The position numbers and the translations under genes were made by a program. The notes under the pieces were generated by a model. The model saw only the letters and a program-made list of their open reading frames with translations. It was not told the origin of the DNA and ran no database searches. 64,000 nucleotides of DNA from Karalla daura (taxonomy: Eukaryota; Chordata; Actinopteri; Chaetodontiformes; Leiognathidae), in the NCBI GenBank assembly GCA_029224185.1, contig CM055193.1:13552669-13616668 (forward strand). The letters run 5' to 3'. This document shows, one piece after another, positions 34,141-44,000 of this stretch; the first letter of the stretch is position 1; each line of letters begins with the position of its first letter.

Positions 34141-34600
34141 CGTGCTATTCTCTATAAAAAAAATAGGTTTCCTCTAGTAGAATTACCATCAGAATCACCA
34201 GCATATATCTATCTATCTATACATGCATCCATATATATGTTTGGATACCATATAAGAAGGAGAGAAAGAGAGCTGTCCTTTGTGTAGATAATGTCCACAG
34301 TCTGCTTCTTTTCACTTTTTTATATTCATATTTTATACTGACACTTCTGTAATAAATACTGTATCTTATTTACTCTACAAAATGCTGCTGCAATGTAAAT
34401 TCCCCCATTGGGAGAAGAAACTGCACACAGTTTATACTGAGTGTGTGTCTTATATATATACATATATATGAATTAATGTTATATCTATAAAGTTTGTTGT
34501 CAAACAACACAATAAACATGAGATCATTATTTCATAAAAGTTAAATGTTACAGGTTATTGTATTAAAAAGAAGACAATCAATACAAATTTCAGGTCTGCG
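34141..34600. other. AT-rich low-complexity DNA
   Basis: Contains (TATC)n near 34205-34220, (TA)n near 34450-34470 and A/T-rich flanks. No gene. Confidence 0.6.
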
Positions 34601-35374
34601 ATTGGCAATTGCAAGATGCTGTGTCAGACTTCCCTAATCAGCACCTTTCACGTGTATTCGCAAGTTGAAAAAAAAATGAAAAAAGAGGAAGAAGAAAAAA
34701 AAAAGCGAAAGCGGGGCAGGCAGGGACTCTATGAGCACAAAAGACACACAATGAATCCGGTGCCCTGGTCTTGGCTGAAGAGAGGCACTTTGCTGACTGC
34801 GTCCCCCGTGTGCCAGAGCAGGAGGACAGTCCTTTGTGTTGCAAAAGTCTTGGGCCACTGAATTCCCTGTTTCAGCGATTCTTTACCGGGGACAGATCCC
34901 GAGAGGTGCTGCCTCTCCCTGGGCTCCCCCACTGTGACTGACATCCACCTTCTGTTCTCATGTGGAGGGGCAAATATGGGCCACTATCTGACCCATTTCA
35001 ATGACTCACTCCACTACTTGAACACAACTGTCCTTAAAAGCATGAAGCGCTGATAGGAGAGGTCACCTATAACCACTCCAGAAAATAGGCTCAACAGCGT
35101 GAACACAAGACAGTCCGAGACTGAGCTGCTGGAAGGGGAAAAAAAAAGAAAAAAAAAGGTGGTGGTTCGTGGGAGCAGAACAGCACCGCGAAAGTAGTCG
35201 CCACTTAGCGTCTCAGCCGTTCATTGTACCGCTCCTCGACAGAGAGAGCACAAAAATTTGCAGAACAAGAATGGCGTGAACCGCTGCTACTAGTTTACAG
35301 GCTGGCCCGAGGCAGAAAAAGCTGCGATGGAGAAAGGAAACCGCACGGGTCTGTCCCTCTGAAACCGTTACAGC
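34601..35374. other. non-coding with A-rich purine runs
   Basis: A/G runs near 34667-34712 and 35139-35158. No gene recognised. Confidence 0.45.
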
Positions 35375-35680
35375 CCGTCTGGATGGAAATGTTTTCATAA
35401 GCCTATCAAATTCATCAAGGGACTGCTTTATGGGGTCATAAAACAAGGTGTGATAAATACAGCGCCTCAGGTCAAAGAATTGAAAGTTCTGAGACCCGTG
35501 GTGCAGCCCGAGCCTGAGCTCGACCAGCTTAAGGCAGAGCAATTATACCTCAGGAGAATGATGTCAGGCTCTGCATGGCAAAGGGTTAGAGTGGGCGGTG
35601 ATTAAAGACGGCAGCGTAATGGAATATTGTGATTTTGTCGGTCAAATTTACAGATTTGGTAAAGACTTTTTTTATTCTTT
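35375..35680. promoter_or_regulatory. candidate conserved non-coding patch
   Basis: GTCATAAAAC at 35435-35444 (identical to the decamer at 30434), TGTGATAAATAC, GTGATTAAAGACG, GCGTAATGGAATATTG and GTCAAATTTAC. No coding signal. Confidence 0.3.
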
Positions 35681-35924
35681 CTCTTTCTCTCTCTCGCTCC
35701 TTTTTTTCCCCCCCCAAATACAAACTGTGAAAATCAATATGAGCCTGGAGTTTTACCTCTAAGTCTCAAGTTTTAACGTCTTCCTTTTCTCATCTGTGAT
35801 GTGAAAAACCATCAGATTTCCACACCGTCAGAGAGAGAGCGAGAAAGAGAGAGAGAGAGCGAGTAAAAGTGCGCATCCTGCTCAGAGTTCAAAGTTATAA
35901 AATCCCATCACACCGCAGAGCATC
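35681..35924. repeat. pyrimidine run and (GA)n
   Basis: CT/T/C-rich at 35670-35716 and an interrupted (GA)n at about 35829-35861. Confidence 0.7.
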
Positions 35925-36110
35925 TCTCCTGCCGGGCTGCCGAGAGCGCTGTCAGTCGAAGGGGTCAATCACAGTGGACGGCGGGAGAGAGGCTTGTACC
36001 GCTGTCTGCTTTAAGAGCGCTTTAGCCGGCCGCGCTGACAGCCATCCCGGGAGCGGGGCGCCGTCGGAGCAGCCTACAGGCTGGAAGTCGCGCTGCTGTC
36101 TGGCAGCACG
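35925..36110. other. CpG-rich pocket
   Basis: CpG dinucleotides are frequent (CCGGCCGCGC, GGGCGCCG and others), unlike the surroundings. It could be an unmethylated element or small CpG island. No first exon can be defined. Confidence 0.35.
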
Positions 36111-36190
36111 CAGCCCCCTTGTTTCTAGCACCCTTCACCTTTCCCTATCACCGTCAGTGTTGCAGCCTGTGGTCATTCGGAGGCCGCGCC

Positions 36191-36253
36191 TCTGTCTCTC
36201 TCTCTCTCTCTCTCTGTCTGTCTCTCTGTCTCTCTCTCTGTCTCTCTCTCTCT
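36191..36253. repeat. (CT)n microsatellite
   Basis: TC dinucleotides with TCTG interruptions. Confidence 0.9.
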
Positions 36254-37199
36254 ACGGTGACGCAGCTTAAAACAAAAGCGCATCGATTCCACTGACGGAA
36301 AGCGGGTCGACTCAGCGTCTTCTCGACTGATGACTCGAACCATCGACTTTTAACCCTAATTGTGATCGCACGCGGTGACAGAGAACAACGCGGACAAACA
36401 CTTTCTCGAGACAGGAACAATGAGGGGGAGAAACGGCCGAGCGCGCTGGGATCCCAATGAACAAACACCCGGGTGTCGATTGTACCAGAATTCTTCATAT
36501 AAGGCAAGTAAAACTCACAAACAGTGGCTCTGAAAGCACTTCTGAGTTCACTCGCAGGGGTCAGACAGAGAGGCAGAAGGAGGTGGGGGGCGGGGAGAGT
36601 GAGAGACACTGAGCGGCAAATGAATGCAGAATCCGTACAACACCTTGACAGGCAGATATCTTGCTATGCACGAGATTCACCTCAGGGGACGTCTAGCTAA
36701 TTTCCTGTGAAAACAGAAGACTAGCGAGGCAGCAGGCAGCCGGTGGAGGTATAACAGGGAACAGGGAGGAGGTAAACTATTTTCAGTTCCTCGAAAGGTT
36801 CATCAGAGTTTGTTCGGCTGGCAGTCCTGACGTGGGACAGGTGGACAGGGGAGAGCGGCGGGGGGTGGAGGGATAAGGTGGGGACGTGGCGGGGTTGTGT
36901 CTGGGCTCAAACAGCTGTGATGGAGACCCCTCCCTGTCTGCCGAGGAGCAGCGATGCTACGCGATTATTCAGCATGGCTCCTCATCTGCATCTCGTTTGG
37001 GGCGCCCGGGCCCCGACATACCCCGTCTGTCTGCAGCCCCACAGATCTTGGCGACAAAGACACACTCGACATAGGTGCACTTTCTCCTTCGCTCTTTTAC
37101 ATATATGTAAAAGAGAACACGTGTGCACATGCGGGCCGTGTTCCCATGCAGAACGGCACCGTGGAGAGGCGAACGCTGAATGGCAAATGACTGATTCTC
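36254..37199. other. non-coding stretch, no gene seen
   Basis: GC-balanced to GC-rich, with a GGCGGGGGGTGGAGGG run near 36857. Long frames on both strands at 36878-37515 overlap each other and have no recognisable domain. Confidence 0.4.
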
Positions 37200-37400
37200 T
37201 CTCCATACTCTCTGCATGGGAAATTCGGCACCCCATTCTCATGACATATTTGATACAGAGCCATTGCAAATTAGCCATGAGGCTGCAAGAGTGGAATGAA
37301 TTGATATTCCAATCATCTGCATGATATAACTGCACACAGAACAACGGCAAAGTCATCTGCGTCGCCTTGATTAGTGAAGTACACAGGCAGGAGAATACAA
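37200..37400. promoter_or_regulatory. candidate conserved non-coding patch
   Basis: CATATTTGATACAG, TTGCAAATTAGCC, GAATTGATATTCC and CCTTGATTAGTG in unique sequence. No coding signal. Confidence 0.3.
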
Positions 37401-37789
37401 TTGTCTGTCTACACCCGAAGCATACTTGTTTTCCAGCGAAAGGCCTGCCCCTAATAGAGGCAGCCTCCAATAAATTTGTACAAATATTCCAACAGGAACG
37501 GGAAGGCCGCTTCATCAGTGGGATGTGTTGATAAACAATGGCGGTCTCTATTAGCAGACGCCGCTGTCAAGGACGCGCGTGTCAGAGCGGCGAGCGCGTA
37601 GAGGAGAGCGGGGGAGAGAGTGACGGCGAGACGGCAAGGCGGGAAAGGAAGACGCCGAGAGAGGGAGGGGAAGAAAGAGAAAGGAGAGGAAAGGAGAGGA
37701 GAGGGAAAGAAGAAGTGAAAGAGTGAAAACTAGGGGTTGTTCTCAGAAAGGTCAGGCTGATTGTCTCTGCCCAAATATGCTGGCCTTTT
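37401..37789. other. non-coding; CpG-rich then purine-rich
   Basis: CpG-rich at about 37545-37650, then GGAGA/GAAAG purine run to 37730. A small ATG frame here is Arg/Glu-rich and not credible. Confidence 0.45.
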
Positions 37790-38270
37790 CAAAATTAACT
37801 TGGCAAAGGCGATATTTTCCACAAAGCCGGCATCATGAATCAAAGAAGCGTCTATAGTTCATCCCTGAAAGCAAAGCAACATTTCTCCCTGCGTGCTCCA
37901 CTCTCTCCGCTGACAATACACCCTCCCGCATAGAGCTGACATCTTCAGTAATTATGTAATTAACACCATGGCAGGCCTAATTTCAGAGATAGTACATTAT
38001 AATTGCATTCAGTCGTTCATTAGTTAGGCCAAACATTTGATACACTGTGCGCAGGTGCGGCAGGGGGCCAAAGGCTACTTGTTTTTTTGGAACGCAATTG
38101 CGGTGTCAATGACTTGATTGGTTTCTGCTTGATATCGCTGACAGGACAGGTTTTTGTAATTTACCAATAATTACCCTCACTGCCTGATACAATAAAAAAG
38201 TCACTGGTCTCTGCTAAGGTAAACCAATCTTGGTGCACTCCTGCTCCCTGCCTCATGGTCTGCCTGTCTG
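37790..38270. promoter_or_regulatory. strong conserved-element-like patch
   Basis: Direct repeat GTAATTA-T-GTAATTA at 37948-37962, CCTAATTTC, ACATTATAATTGC, GTTCATTAGTTAGG, GTCAATGACTTGATTGG, GATATCGCTGACAGG (MEIS-type), and ACCAATAATTACCC. The densest homeodomain-motif cluster in the window. Unique and non-coding. Confidence 0.45.
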
Positions 38271-38639
38271 CTGTGAATAATATCCACCCGAGTGTGTTAG
38301 ACTGAATTAAATATTACAAAGGTAGATAAAAACAGAAACAAATGTCACCAAAGACCGGGCCGTTTTGTCTTCCTCATGCAGGTGTAACGCTGTATTAAAT
38401 GATGCTAAAACAGTAATTACCTGAGTGATAAAGGTGTGCTCGCAAAGCGGGCAATACACGTGCTGCTCGCCATGATGTATTGCATTAGTCAAAGCAGCAG
38501 TATGTCTTTGTGATGTATTTTTTAAACAACAGTGGGGGCCACTAATCTACAGCAACAGATAATAAAGTAGTTGCTTCTGACTGTCGCGAATACAATGGGG
38601 AAAGTCACACTGGGAGCATAATAAAGAGGAATCAGGCCC
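38271..38639. other. non-coding, A/T-rich, regulatory-looking
   Basis: ACTGAATTAAATATTAC and AACAGTAATTACCTG. The minus strand shows a CxxC...H-like frame ending at CAG/GTAATT near 38421, but no acceptor supports an exon. Confidence 0.3.
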
Positions 38640-38850
38640 CGGTCTGGTACAATGTAATGAAACACTTTTCTTGTGATTAGTGGACGGATAGAATCGCGCT
38701 ATTATGATGTTACGGCCTGGTTGGGCAGACAGACAATTTGGTCCCAGTAAGACCAGATCTGTCCTGGTCCCTGTGATGATTTCTTCAATTAAGCCTTCCT
38801 GGCAGAGGAGGCCAAATGCTTAACTAGGCAGAATTGGAGCTGCCACTAGC
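38640..38850. promoter_or_regulatory. candidate conserved non-coding patch
   Basis: GTGATTAGTGG, CGCTATTATGATG, GACAATTTGG, CTTCAATTAAGCC and GCTTAACTAGG in unique sequence. Confidence 0.35.
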
Positions 38851-39055
38851 TAGAGGTAGCAATGGGCTCCACTTCAACAGCTCATTCATCAGCCCCAGCG
38901 CTACCACTGGGCCACCTGTTCTGACACCACGCAGGGATGGAGTCATTTGCATTCTGCTCCGACCGTCCTCTTTCCCTCTCCTTACTTTCTCCCCTCGTTC
39001 TCGTGCTCTCTTTCTCTGCTGATACAACTTTAAAGTTCCTCAGTGGCAGCTCTGG
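38851..39055. other. non-coding spacer
   Basis: Ordinary sequence with a CT-rich run near 38968-39018. Confidence 0.45.
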
Positions 39056-39240
39056 CAGATAATTGAATACCAGGGTTTGATTTAGTTTGAAATCAATTTG
39101 GGAAGGGGCTTTTCATTCATTATGCTCCTTGGCTTTGGTACTACGTCTAAAATCCCTCAAACTTTGGCAGGGGCTTGAACATTGTCAATTCAAAGTGAAA
39201 TTAAGCAGCTCTGAGTTGGATTGACAGGCAGGTAAAACAT
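39056..39240. promoter_or_regulatory. candidate conserved non-coding patch
   Basis: GGTTTGATTTAG, GAAATCAATTTGG, CATTCATTATGC, CATTGTCAATTC, GTGAAATTAAGC, and GGATTGACAG at 39218-39227, one base off the PBX-MEIS decamer. Unique and non-coding. Confidence 0.4.
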
Positions 39241-39299
39241 GATGGGATGGGGAGTGTCCGTTGTCTGGGGAATGGGTGGACTCTCCTCCTCTGGACGAC

Positions 39300-39440
39300 A
39301 CTCCTCTCCTCTCCTCTCCTCTCCTTTCCCATCCTGCCCTTCCCTTCCCTCTCCTCTCCTCTCCTCTCCACTCCTCTCCTCTCCTCCCCTCTCCTCTCCT
39401 CTCCTCCCCTCTCCTCTCCTCTCCTCTCCTCTCCTCTCCT
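39300..39440. repeat. (CTCCT)n pentanucleotide repeat
   Basis: About 28 imperfect units. The frames across it (Ser/Pro/Leu; Arg/Gly/Glu on the other strand) are artefacts. The same motif runs on the opposite strand at 43441 and 57983. Confidence 0.9.
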
Positions 39441-40500
39441 GGGGAGTCTCTCTCCTCTGTGCTCTTTGTCACCACCAGGTGCTGCTGTGAAATAAGGAGA
39501 GAGGCGGCGACAGGAGGCAGCCATGCACATAGCTTGACATTTTAGCCAGCTCCCTGCAGACACATTTGGCAAGTGTGTGGGTGGATGTGTGTATGCCCTT
39601 ATGTGTTACCATTTGCTTCCGTGAGCATGCACACATGTGCCTGTGTGTGTTTGCATTGCTCCATCCTCAGTTTAGATATGAGCCTACATGTTTGTGCATA
39701 TATCTGTTTGCACTGCGGTCATTTGCATATTCCTATTGCCTCCAACTTCACCTCTCCGTGACTGTTTTGTCTACGTCTCTGTGACACCTCCTGCCTGGCA
39801 CGGCACGGCAGACAAACTGACCACACTCACTTATGAATCAATGCAATGCATTATATACAATATGCTACACTGCTTAATGTAACATTATACTGTGCTGTAT
39901 TTGAAAACAACTTGCTATTGTGAAGAAATATGGAGGCACTTGGGCACAGCACATTCACTAAGCACTTTGCCGGGTGTAAGAGGACTCTTTAACACAGACT
40001 GGAGGGGCGAATACCAGCTTTCAATAAAGAAAAAGGATAACATTGTCACGAGAACAACTGCGAGAGCGCCCTAACTGAGAGGGATGCACAAATGGACACT
40101 TGGCATCACAGCCACTGCTGGGGACATCAGCGGCGGAGATCACTGCAGGTTTTCTCCACTTTAAAAGCAATTTCTTCCTTTGGAGCCAAACCCCCTCCCA
40201 TTCTCCAACTCTCTTATCTTCTTGTGTGCTCGACTCAATTGTCATCCGACTGACTTGAGGCTGCGTTAGATTGTTAAAGCCGCCGGATATGGTAATCTGT
40301 GGGCTGCTCTGACCTTGGGAGAGTGTGTTTGCAGGGTGTCAGACCCCCTAATTCATCAGAGACAGGCCATTAGCTAGCTATCCAGCCACACAAACACACA
40401 ATGGAACAGGAAGGAAAGTTCTCAGGGAAACAGCAGCAGCCCCCGTTCCTGAGATATCATTAGTTACTGCCTTTCAAAACTGCTGAATTGGGACACTTAC
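39441..40500. other. non-coding stretch, no gene seen
   Basis: Unique sequence. GGCCATTAGCTAGC near 40363 and GATATCATTAGTTACTG near 40452-40468 are homeodomain-like. No gene except the exon candidate that follows on the other strand. Confidence 0.4.
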
Positions 40501-40737
40501 CTGACTTGCCCCATTTTTTTGCACCACACGAGCCAAGATGTTGATGAATGGTTGTGAGAAACTGTCACCACCAGGAAATGGAGAGAATAGGGTTAAGGAC
40601 ATATCCTCGCCAAAGTCCTCAACATTAGGGACTAATGCAAGAACACAGATGAGAGCAAACTTAACTGGAAGCGCTTCAGCGAGACGCTGAATTAAAACCG
40701 GCGAATCCGCATTGTGCAAGTTCAATTCCGAGTCCCT
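40501..40737 (-). CDS. possible internal coding exon, protein unknown
   Basis: On the minus strand a 237-base open stretch (79 codons, phase 0 at both ends) runs from a possible acceptor GCGCAG/AGG to a strong donor CAG/GTAAGT whose complement lies at 40495-40503. A second acceptor, CCAG, would start the exon at 40742. The translation is not low complexity: it begins near RDSELNLHNADSP, has an aliphatic middle (FALICVLALVPN) and a near-terminal QPFINILARVVQKNG segment. An upstream in-frame stop lies in the presumed intron. I do not recognise the protein, and no partner exon was found. It could be a chance open frame beside a donor-like sequence; the acceptor tract is only moderately pyrimidine-rich. 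Confidence 0.3.
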
Positions 40738-41689
40738 CTGCGCTGGATTAGCGAATGAAGGACAGGATATGTAAATTGAGCATTTTCAAACAATTTCAAA
40801 GATGGTGAGGGGTTGCCACGTGAGGTCAGTGGTTGTGAACAGCCTCATACATCTAGATGCCAAGCGAGATGGAATAGTAATTACTCCTGTGCATCTCCGC
40901 GCCAAGACACAGCCTCTGTCTTGTAAGCGCCAATGATTGACAGTCTCAATAAGAGAGTCGCGCCGCGCCCCCTGCCCTCCGCCTACACGCCCCCGCGTCG
41001 ACTGGTCAAACCCATCGTCTGGTGCCCCCCCAGGCGGAGCACGGGTGACACCACGCCCCCCGCCCCCCACCACCACCACCACCACCCTGCCTCTGATAAT
41101 CCTGCCCATCACATCCATCATGCCACCCTGTTCACCCCATGAGAGGGCACAACCGAGGGAATCTAATCAGGCAGTCTAATTGAGGAGCAGGCCTAGCCAA
41201 TACCCGGGCTGGGAGGCTGGCTCTGCCTGGGCAGGCTCAGGGGACGTCAATAACACTCAGCGGGTGTCGATTCATCAGACCTCCTTAATGTCATTAGCCC
41301 TGAGAGGCTCGCTTCACCCCGCTCTCCTTTCTCGCTCTCCCTTCCATCTATCCATCTATTCTCTCATGCCTCAAACTTTCTCTCGCTCACTTTCTGTTGC
41401 CTCCTCTCTTCCCCGTGTCTCCAAATCTATCCATCTCCCACTCTCATTACCCTCTCCCTCACTAATCTTTCCACGGGCAATAATATGTTCACCTTGCATA
41501 ACAAGTTCAGGACTCGCCTGGAGAATGTTATATCTGTGCGTCTGTGTTTGGGAAATTAGCATGTGTACAGTCTCAGCGCCTCCTTTTTGAGACTCCGCCA
41601 CCACCTAAGTCATTTCTCTCCTCCTCCTCCTCCTCCAACCGTCTTTCCGAGTCTCCATCCCTCCCCCTCTGCCCCAATATGTTCTTCCT
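40738..41689. other. non-coding stretch with PBX-MEIS site
   Basis: GC-rich at 40955-41100 with a short (CAC)n near 41069-41088; the His-rich frame there is an artefact. GGAATCTAATC and GTCTAATTGAGG lie near 41158-41185. CT-rich at 41320-41465. No gene. Confidence 0.4.
40934..40943 (+). promoter_or_regulatory. exact PBX-MEIS/PREP decamer
   Basis: TGATTGACAG is the consensus composite site for PBX-MEIS/PREP heterodimers. It lies about 200 bases from the presumed acceptor side of the exon candidate. Confidence 0.45.
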
Positions 41690-41815
41690 CCCGCTCTCCA
41701 ACAACATGTGGCGTATATTCCAGCTGTTTATTAAACAATGCCAGAGCTTCCTAGGAGCAGGTGATGCAGTCAATTACTCCACAATTACCTGGGTAATTAT
41801 GCAAAGGAGGAGGGA
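41690..41815. promoter_or_regulatory. candidate element with paired homeodomain dyad
   Basis: SOX-type ACAATG at 41735-41740, GTCAATTACTCC, then the inverted repeat AATTACC-TG-GGTAATT at 41783-41798 running into ATTATGCAAAG (POU-like). Unique and non-coding. Confidence 0.45.
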
Positions 41816-42399
41816 GAAGAGCGGCAGCAGAGGGATGAGGAGGACATTGGCAGGGGTGGATTGGCTGCGTCGGCAGGGGTTGGGGCCCAGAATGGCAAAC
41901 AATTGAGACTTTGAAGTGACAGTGCCAGGGAGAGTGCAGCTATAAAGGACGATGTGCCCCCTCAACTGCCAGGAACACACACTCACACACACACAGACAC
42001 ACACATACACACACGTGTAAGCAAACACATCTTCGAACACTCAGCTCCTGCCCCAGCGCACTGACATCCTGATGCTTATGTGTATGTGGCTCTCCTGAGT
42101 GCTCCAACCTGCTGTTACTGTTTTGGCCAATGACTATACAGTGTTTCTGTGTTTGCCTCTTTGTGGTTTGCCTCCACTGCGGTGACACCGAGGTGCCTTG
42201 TACCTGAGAGGCAGGGATGGGAGGAGAGAGCAGAACATTGTAAAATGGAACAGGGAGAAAACAGCATAAACAATTCTGATTAAAAAGTGGAGTTTCTTGT
42301 TTTTCCCTCTCACTTCTTACTTTTAGCATGTATTAAAAACCGCCATATTCTTGGTCAGATGCACATTTCCCCTCTCACCACCGCTAACAGCCAGTGCTG
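41816..42399. repeat. non-coding with interrupted (AC)n
   Basis: An interrupted CA tract occupies about 41976-42015. The rest is unique and shows no gene. Confidence 0.6.
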
Positions 42400-42640
42400 C
42401 TCTGCAATCATCCATGTGGACTGTTTTAAACACTGACAATGAAGCTCATGTCAGGCCGGCCTGACAAGCATGCCTCGGGGGTAAATTGAACCACACTTTG
42501 GCCATTCTAAAACAAAAAGTGTCAGATGGAAGAAGAGGGGCTTGGCGTATTTCCTGCCATGGGAGCTTTATGCACTGGGATTGAAAATATTTTCACTGGC
42601 AGGGTGAATAGCAAATTGCTTAGTGTCAGCTCATCACTTA
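42400..42640. promoter_or_regulatory. candidate element with 18-bp palindrome
   Basis: TGTCAGGCCGGCCTGACA at 42449-42466 is a perfect palindrome with inverted TGACA (MEIS/TGIF-type) cores and a central GGCCGGCC. Flanks include CACTGACAATG and GGGTAAATTGAACC. Non-coding. Confidence 0.4.
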
Positions 42641-43293
42641 AGGAGGATTGTTGGTGGGTATAATACTTCTCAGCACACGGCTTCTCCAAATAGTCTCAAG
42701 CCAGCCAGTCAGCCAGCCCCTCTTAACGCTCTCCGAGCGTCCCGATGTGACGCCGTGGCCGGAGCCCTGTCTGTGGACGCTAAGCTTTCAGTTATGACTC
42801 TCCAAAACTCGTCACTCTGGCTCGCACTCATCTCTGTGTCGCAGATTAACTCATAAATCCCCCCATCAAGAGGGAGGTTGACTGACCAGCCAAAGCAAAC
42901 ATGACCACATTTAACTGAGGCGCAGTTAAAGGGAAAGCGTGGCAGGAAATAACTGGTTTTCAGCGCCGGCGACATGGCGAGAATTGTGTGATCCTGGAAA
43001 AAAAAACAAAACAAAAAAAACACAAGCCTTTGCCTGATAAATTGTTGGAAAACCGTGCACATTTGTCCTTGGCGGAGTTTTGTTCTCTGTGTTGTCCGTT
43101 TGTCCACCTGTCAGCCTGTGTGTAGCGCAGGAGCAGAATTAGGTGGTCACATGACCGTTCTGTGTTAGTGAAGATGGGCACGAGGGAATTACCTCACAGC
43201 TCCGTATCTGAAATCTGCGGGATTAAGCTCCATTAAACATGGAGCGCCGCCGAGCTTTATCTCGGGATTTCACTCTGAGACAGAGCAGAGCGA
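42641..43293. other. non-coding stretch, no gene seen
   Basis: Unique with an A-run near 43000-43020. No gene recognised. Confidence 0.4.
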
Positions 43294-43335
43294 AGGAGGA
43301 GGAGGAGGAGGAGGAGGAGGAGGAGGAGGAGGAGG
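43294..43335. repeat. (GGA)n microsatellite
   Basis: About 13 GGA units. The minus-strand Pro or Leu runs are artefacts. Confidence 0.9.
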
Positions 43336-43440
43336 GAGACGGGAGGGAGAAATAGCGATGAAACGTCCTTCACCTTTATCGACCAAATTATATAAAAAAG
43401 GAGGGATGAGAAAAATTGCTCGGCTGTTCCACGGTACAAC

Positions 43441-43476
43441 GGAGGAGAGGAGAGCAGAGGAGAGGAGAGGAGAGCT
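43441..43476. repeat. short (GGAGA)n repeat
   Basis: Imperfect GGAGA pentamers, the same unit as at 57983. Confidence 0.8.
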
Positions 43477-43814
43477 CGACCATCGTACACTCGTGTGCGT
43501 AGCATGCTTAAAGATCCAGACAGCTTCTCCAGCACTGGCCGCTGACTCTGACTCTGCTGCTGGCACACAGGCATATTCTGTAAAAACAGGCCTTTCCCCA
43601 AGGCACACTGGTCACTTAATGAGAAATGACCACTGCTGAGCCTTTGCACTCCCTGCGCACTAGACAAAAACACACACACTTTTCACACACAAGCAACCAA
43701 AAAAAAAAAAAAGTGCACATTTACAATCAAACAAGCTCTGTGGCTTCGGGGCTAAAATTAATTGTTCAGCGCCTCGTACTTTCAACTAACAAAACTCCAC
43801 ACTGCAAAATTTGT
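43477..43814. other. non-coding stretch, no gene seen
   Basis: A-run near 43699-43712, CA patches near 43670-43690. No gene. Confidence 0.45.
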
Positions 43815-44000
43815 CCGTAATGCTATGAAATGATCTTTAAGAGCGTCTCATTAGATTAAGTGTAGGTCAGCACTTTGCCAAAGTGAAATGAGTATCCTTA
43901 CATGTCTTTGCAAATGATCATAAATAGCCCACACGTGACTTCATCTGAATGATCAATAAGTCATGCTTACACATTAGCACATTGTCTGGTGTCTGCCTGT
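43815..44000. promoter_or_regulatory. strong conserved-element-like patch
   Basis: CGTAATGC, TCATTAGATTAAG, the dyad CACTTTG-C-CAAAGTG at 43871-43885, TTTGCAAAT at 43907-43915 (POU/octamer-like), GATCATAAATAG and GATCAATAAGTC. Unique and non-coding. Confidence 0.4.

Noticed and set aside
34200..34470. TATA-like sequences as promoters
   Set aside because: They lie in (TATC)n and (TA)n low-complexity DNA with no start-site context.
36878..37515. 148- and 177-codon frames on opposite strands
   Set aside because: They overlap each other and have Cys-rich but unpatterned composition, with no domain or splice limits.
38421..38530. Minus-strand zinc-finger-like frame (YCPLCEHTF) ending at CAG/GTAATT
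   Set aside because: Only one CxxC with no proper His pair, no acceptor with a pyrimidine tract, and a phase that does not fit the exon candidate at 40501. More likely part of a non-coding element.
39185..39572. Arg-Gly-Glu and Ser-Pro-Leu rich frames
   Set aside because: Translations of the CTCCT/AGGAG pentamer repeat.
40933..41179. Frame with a poly-His run
   Set aside because: The run comes from a (CAC)n microsatellite in GC-rich DNA; no splice sites or recognisable domain.
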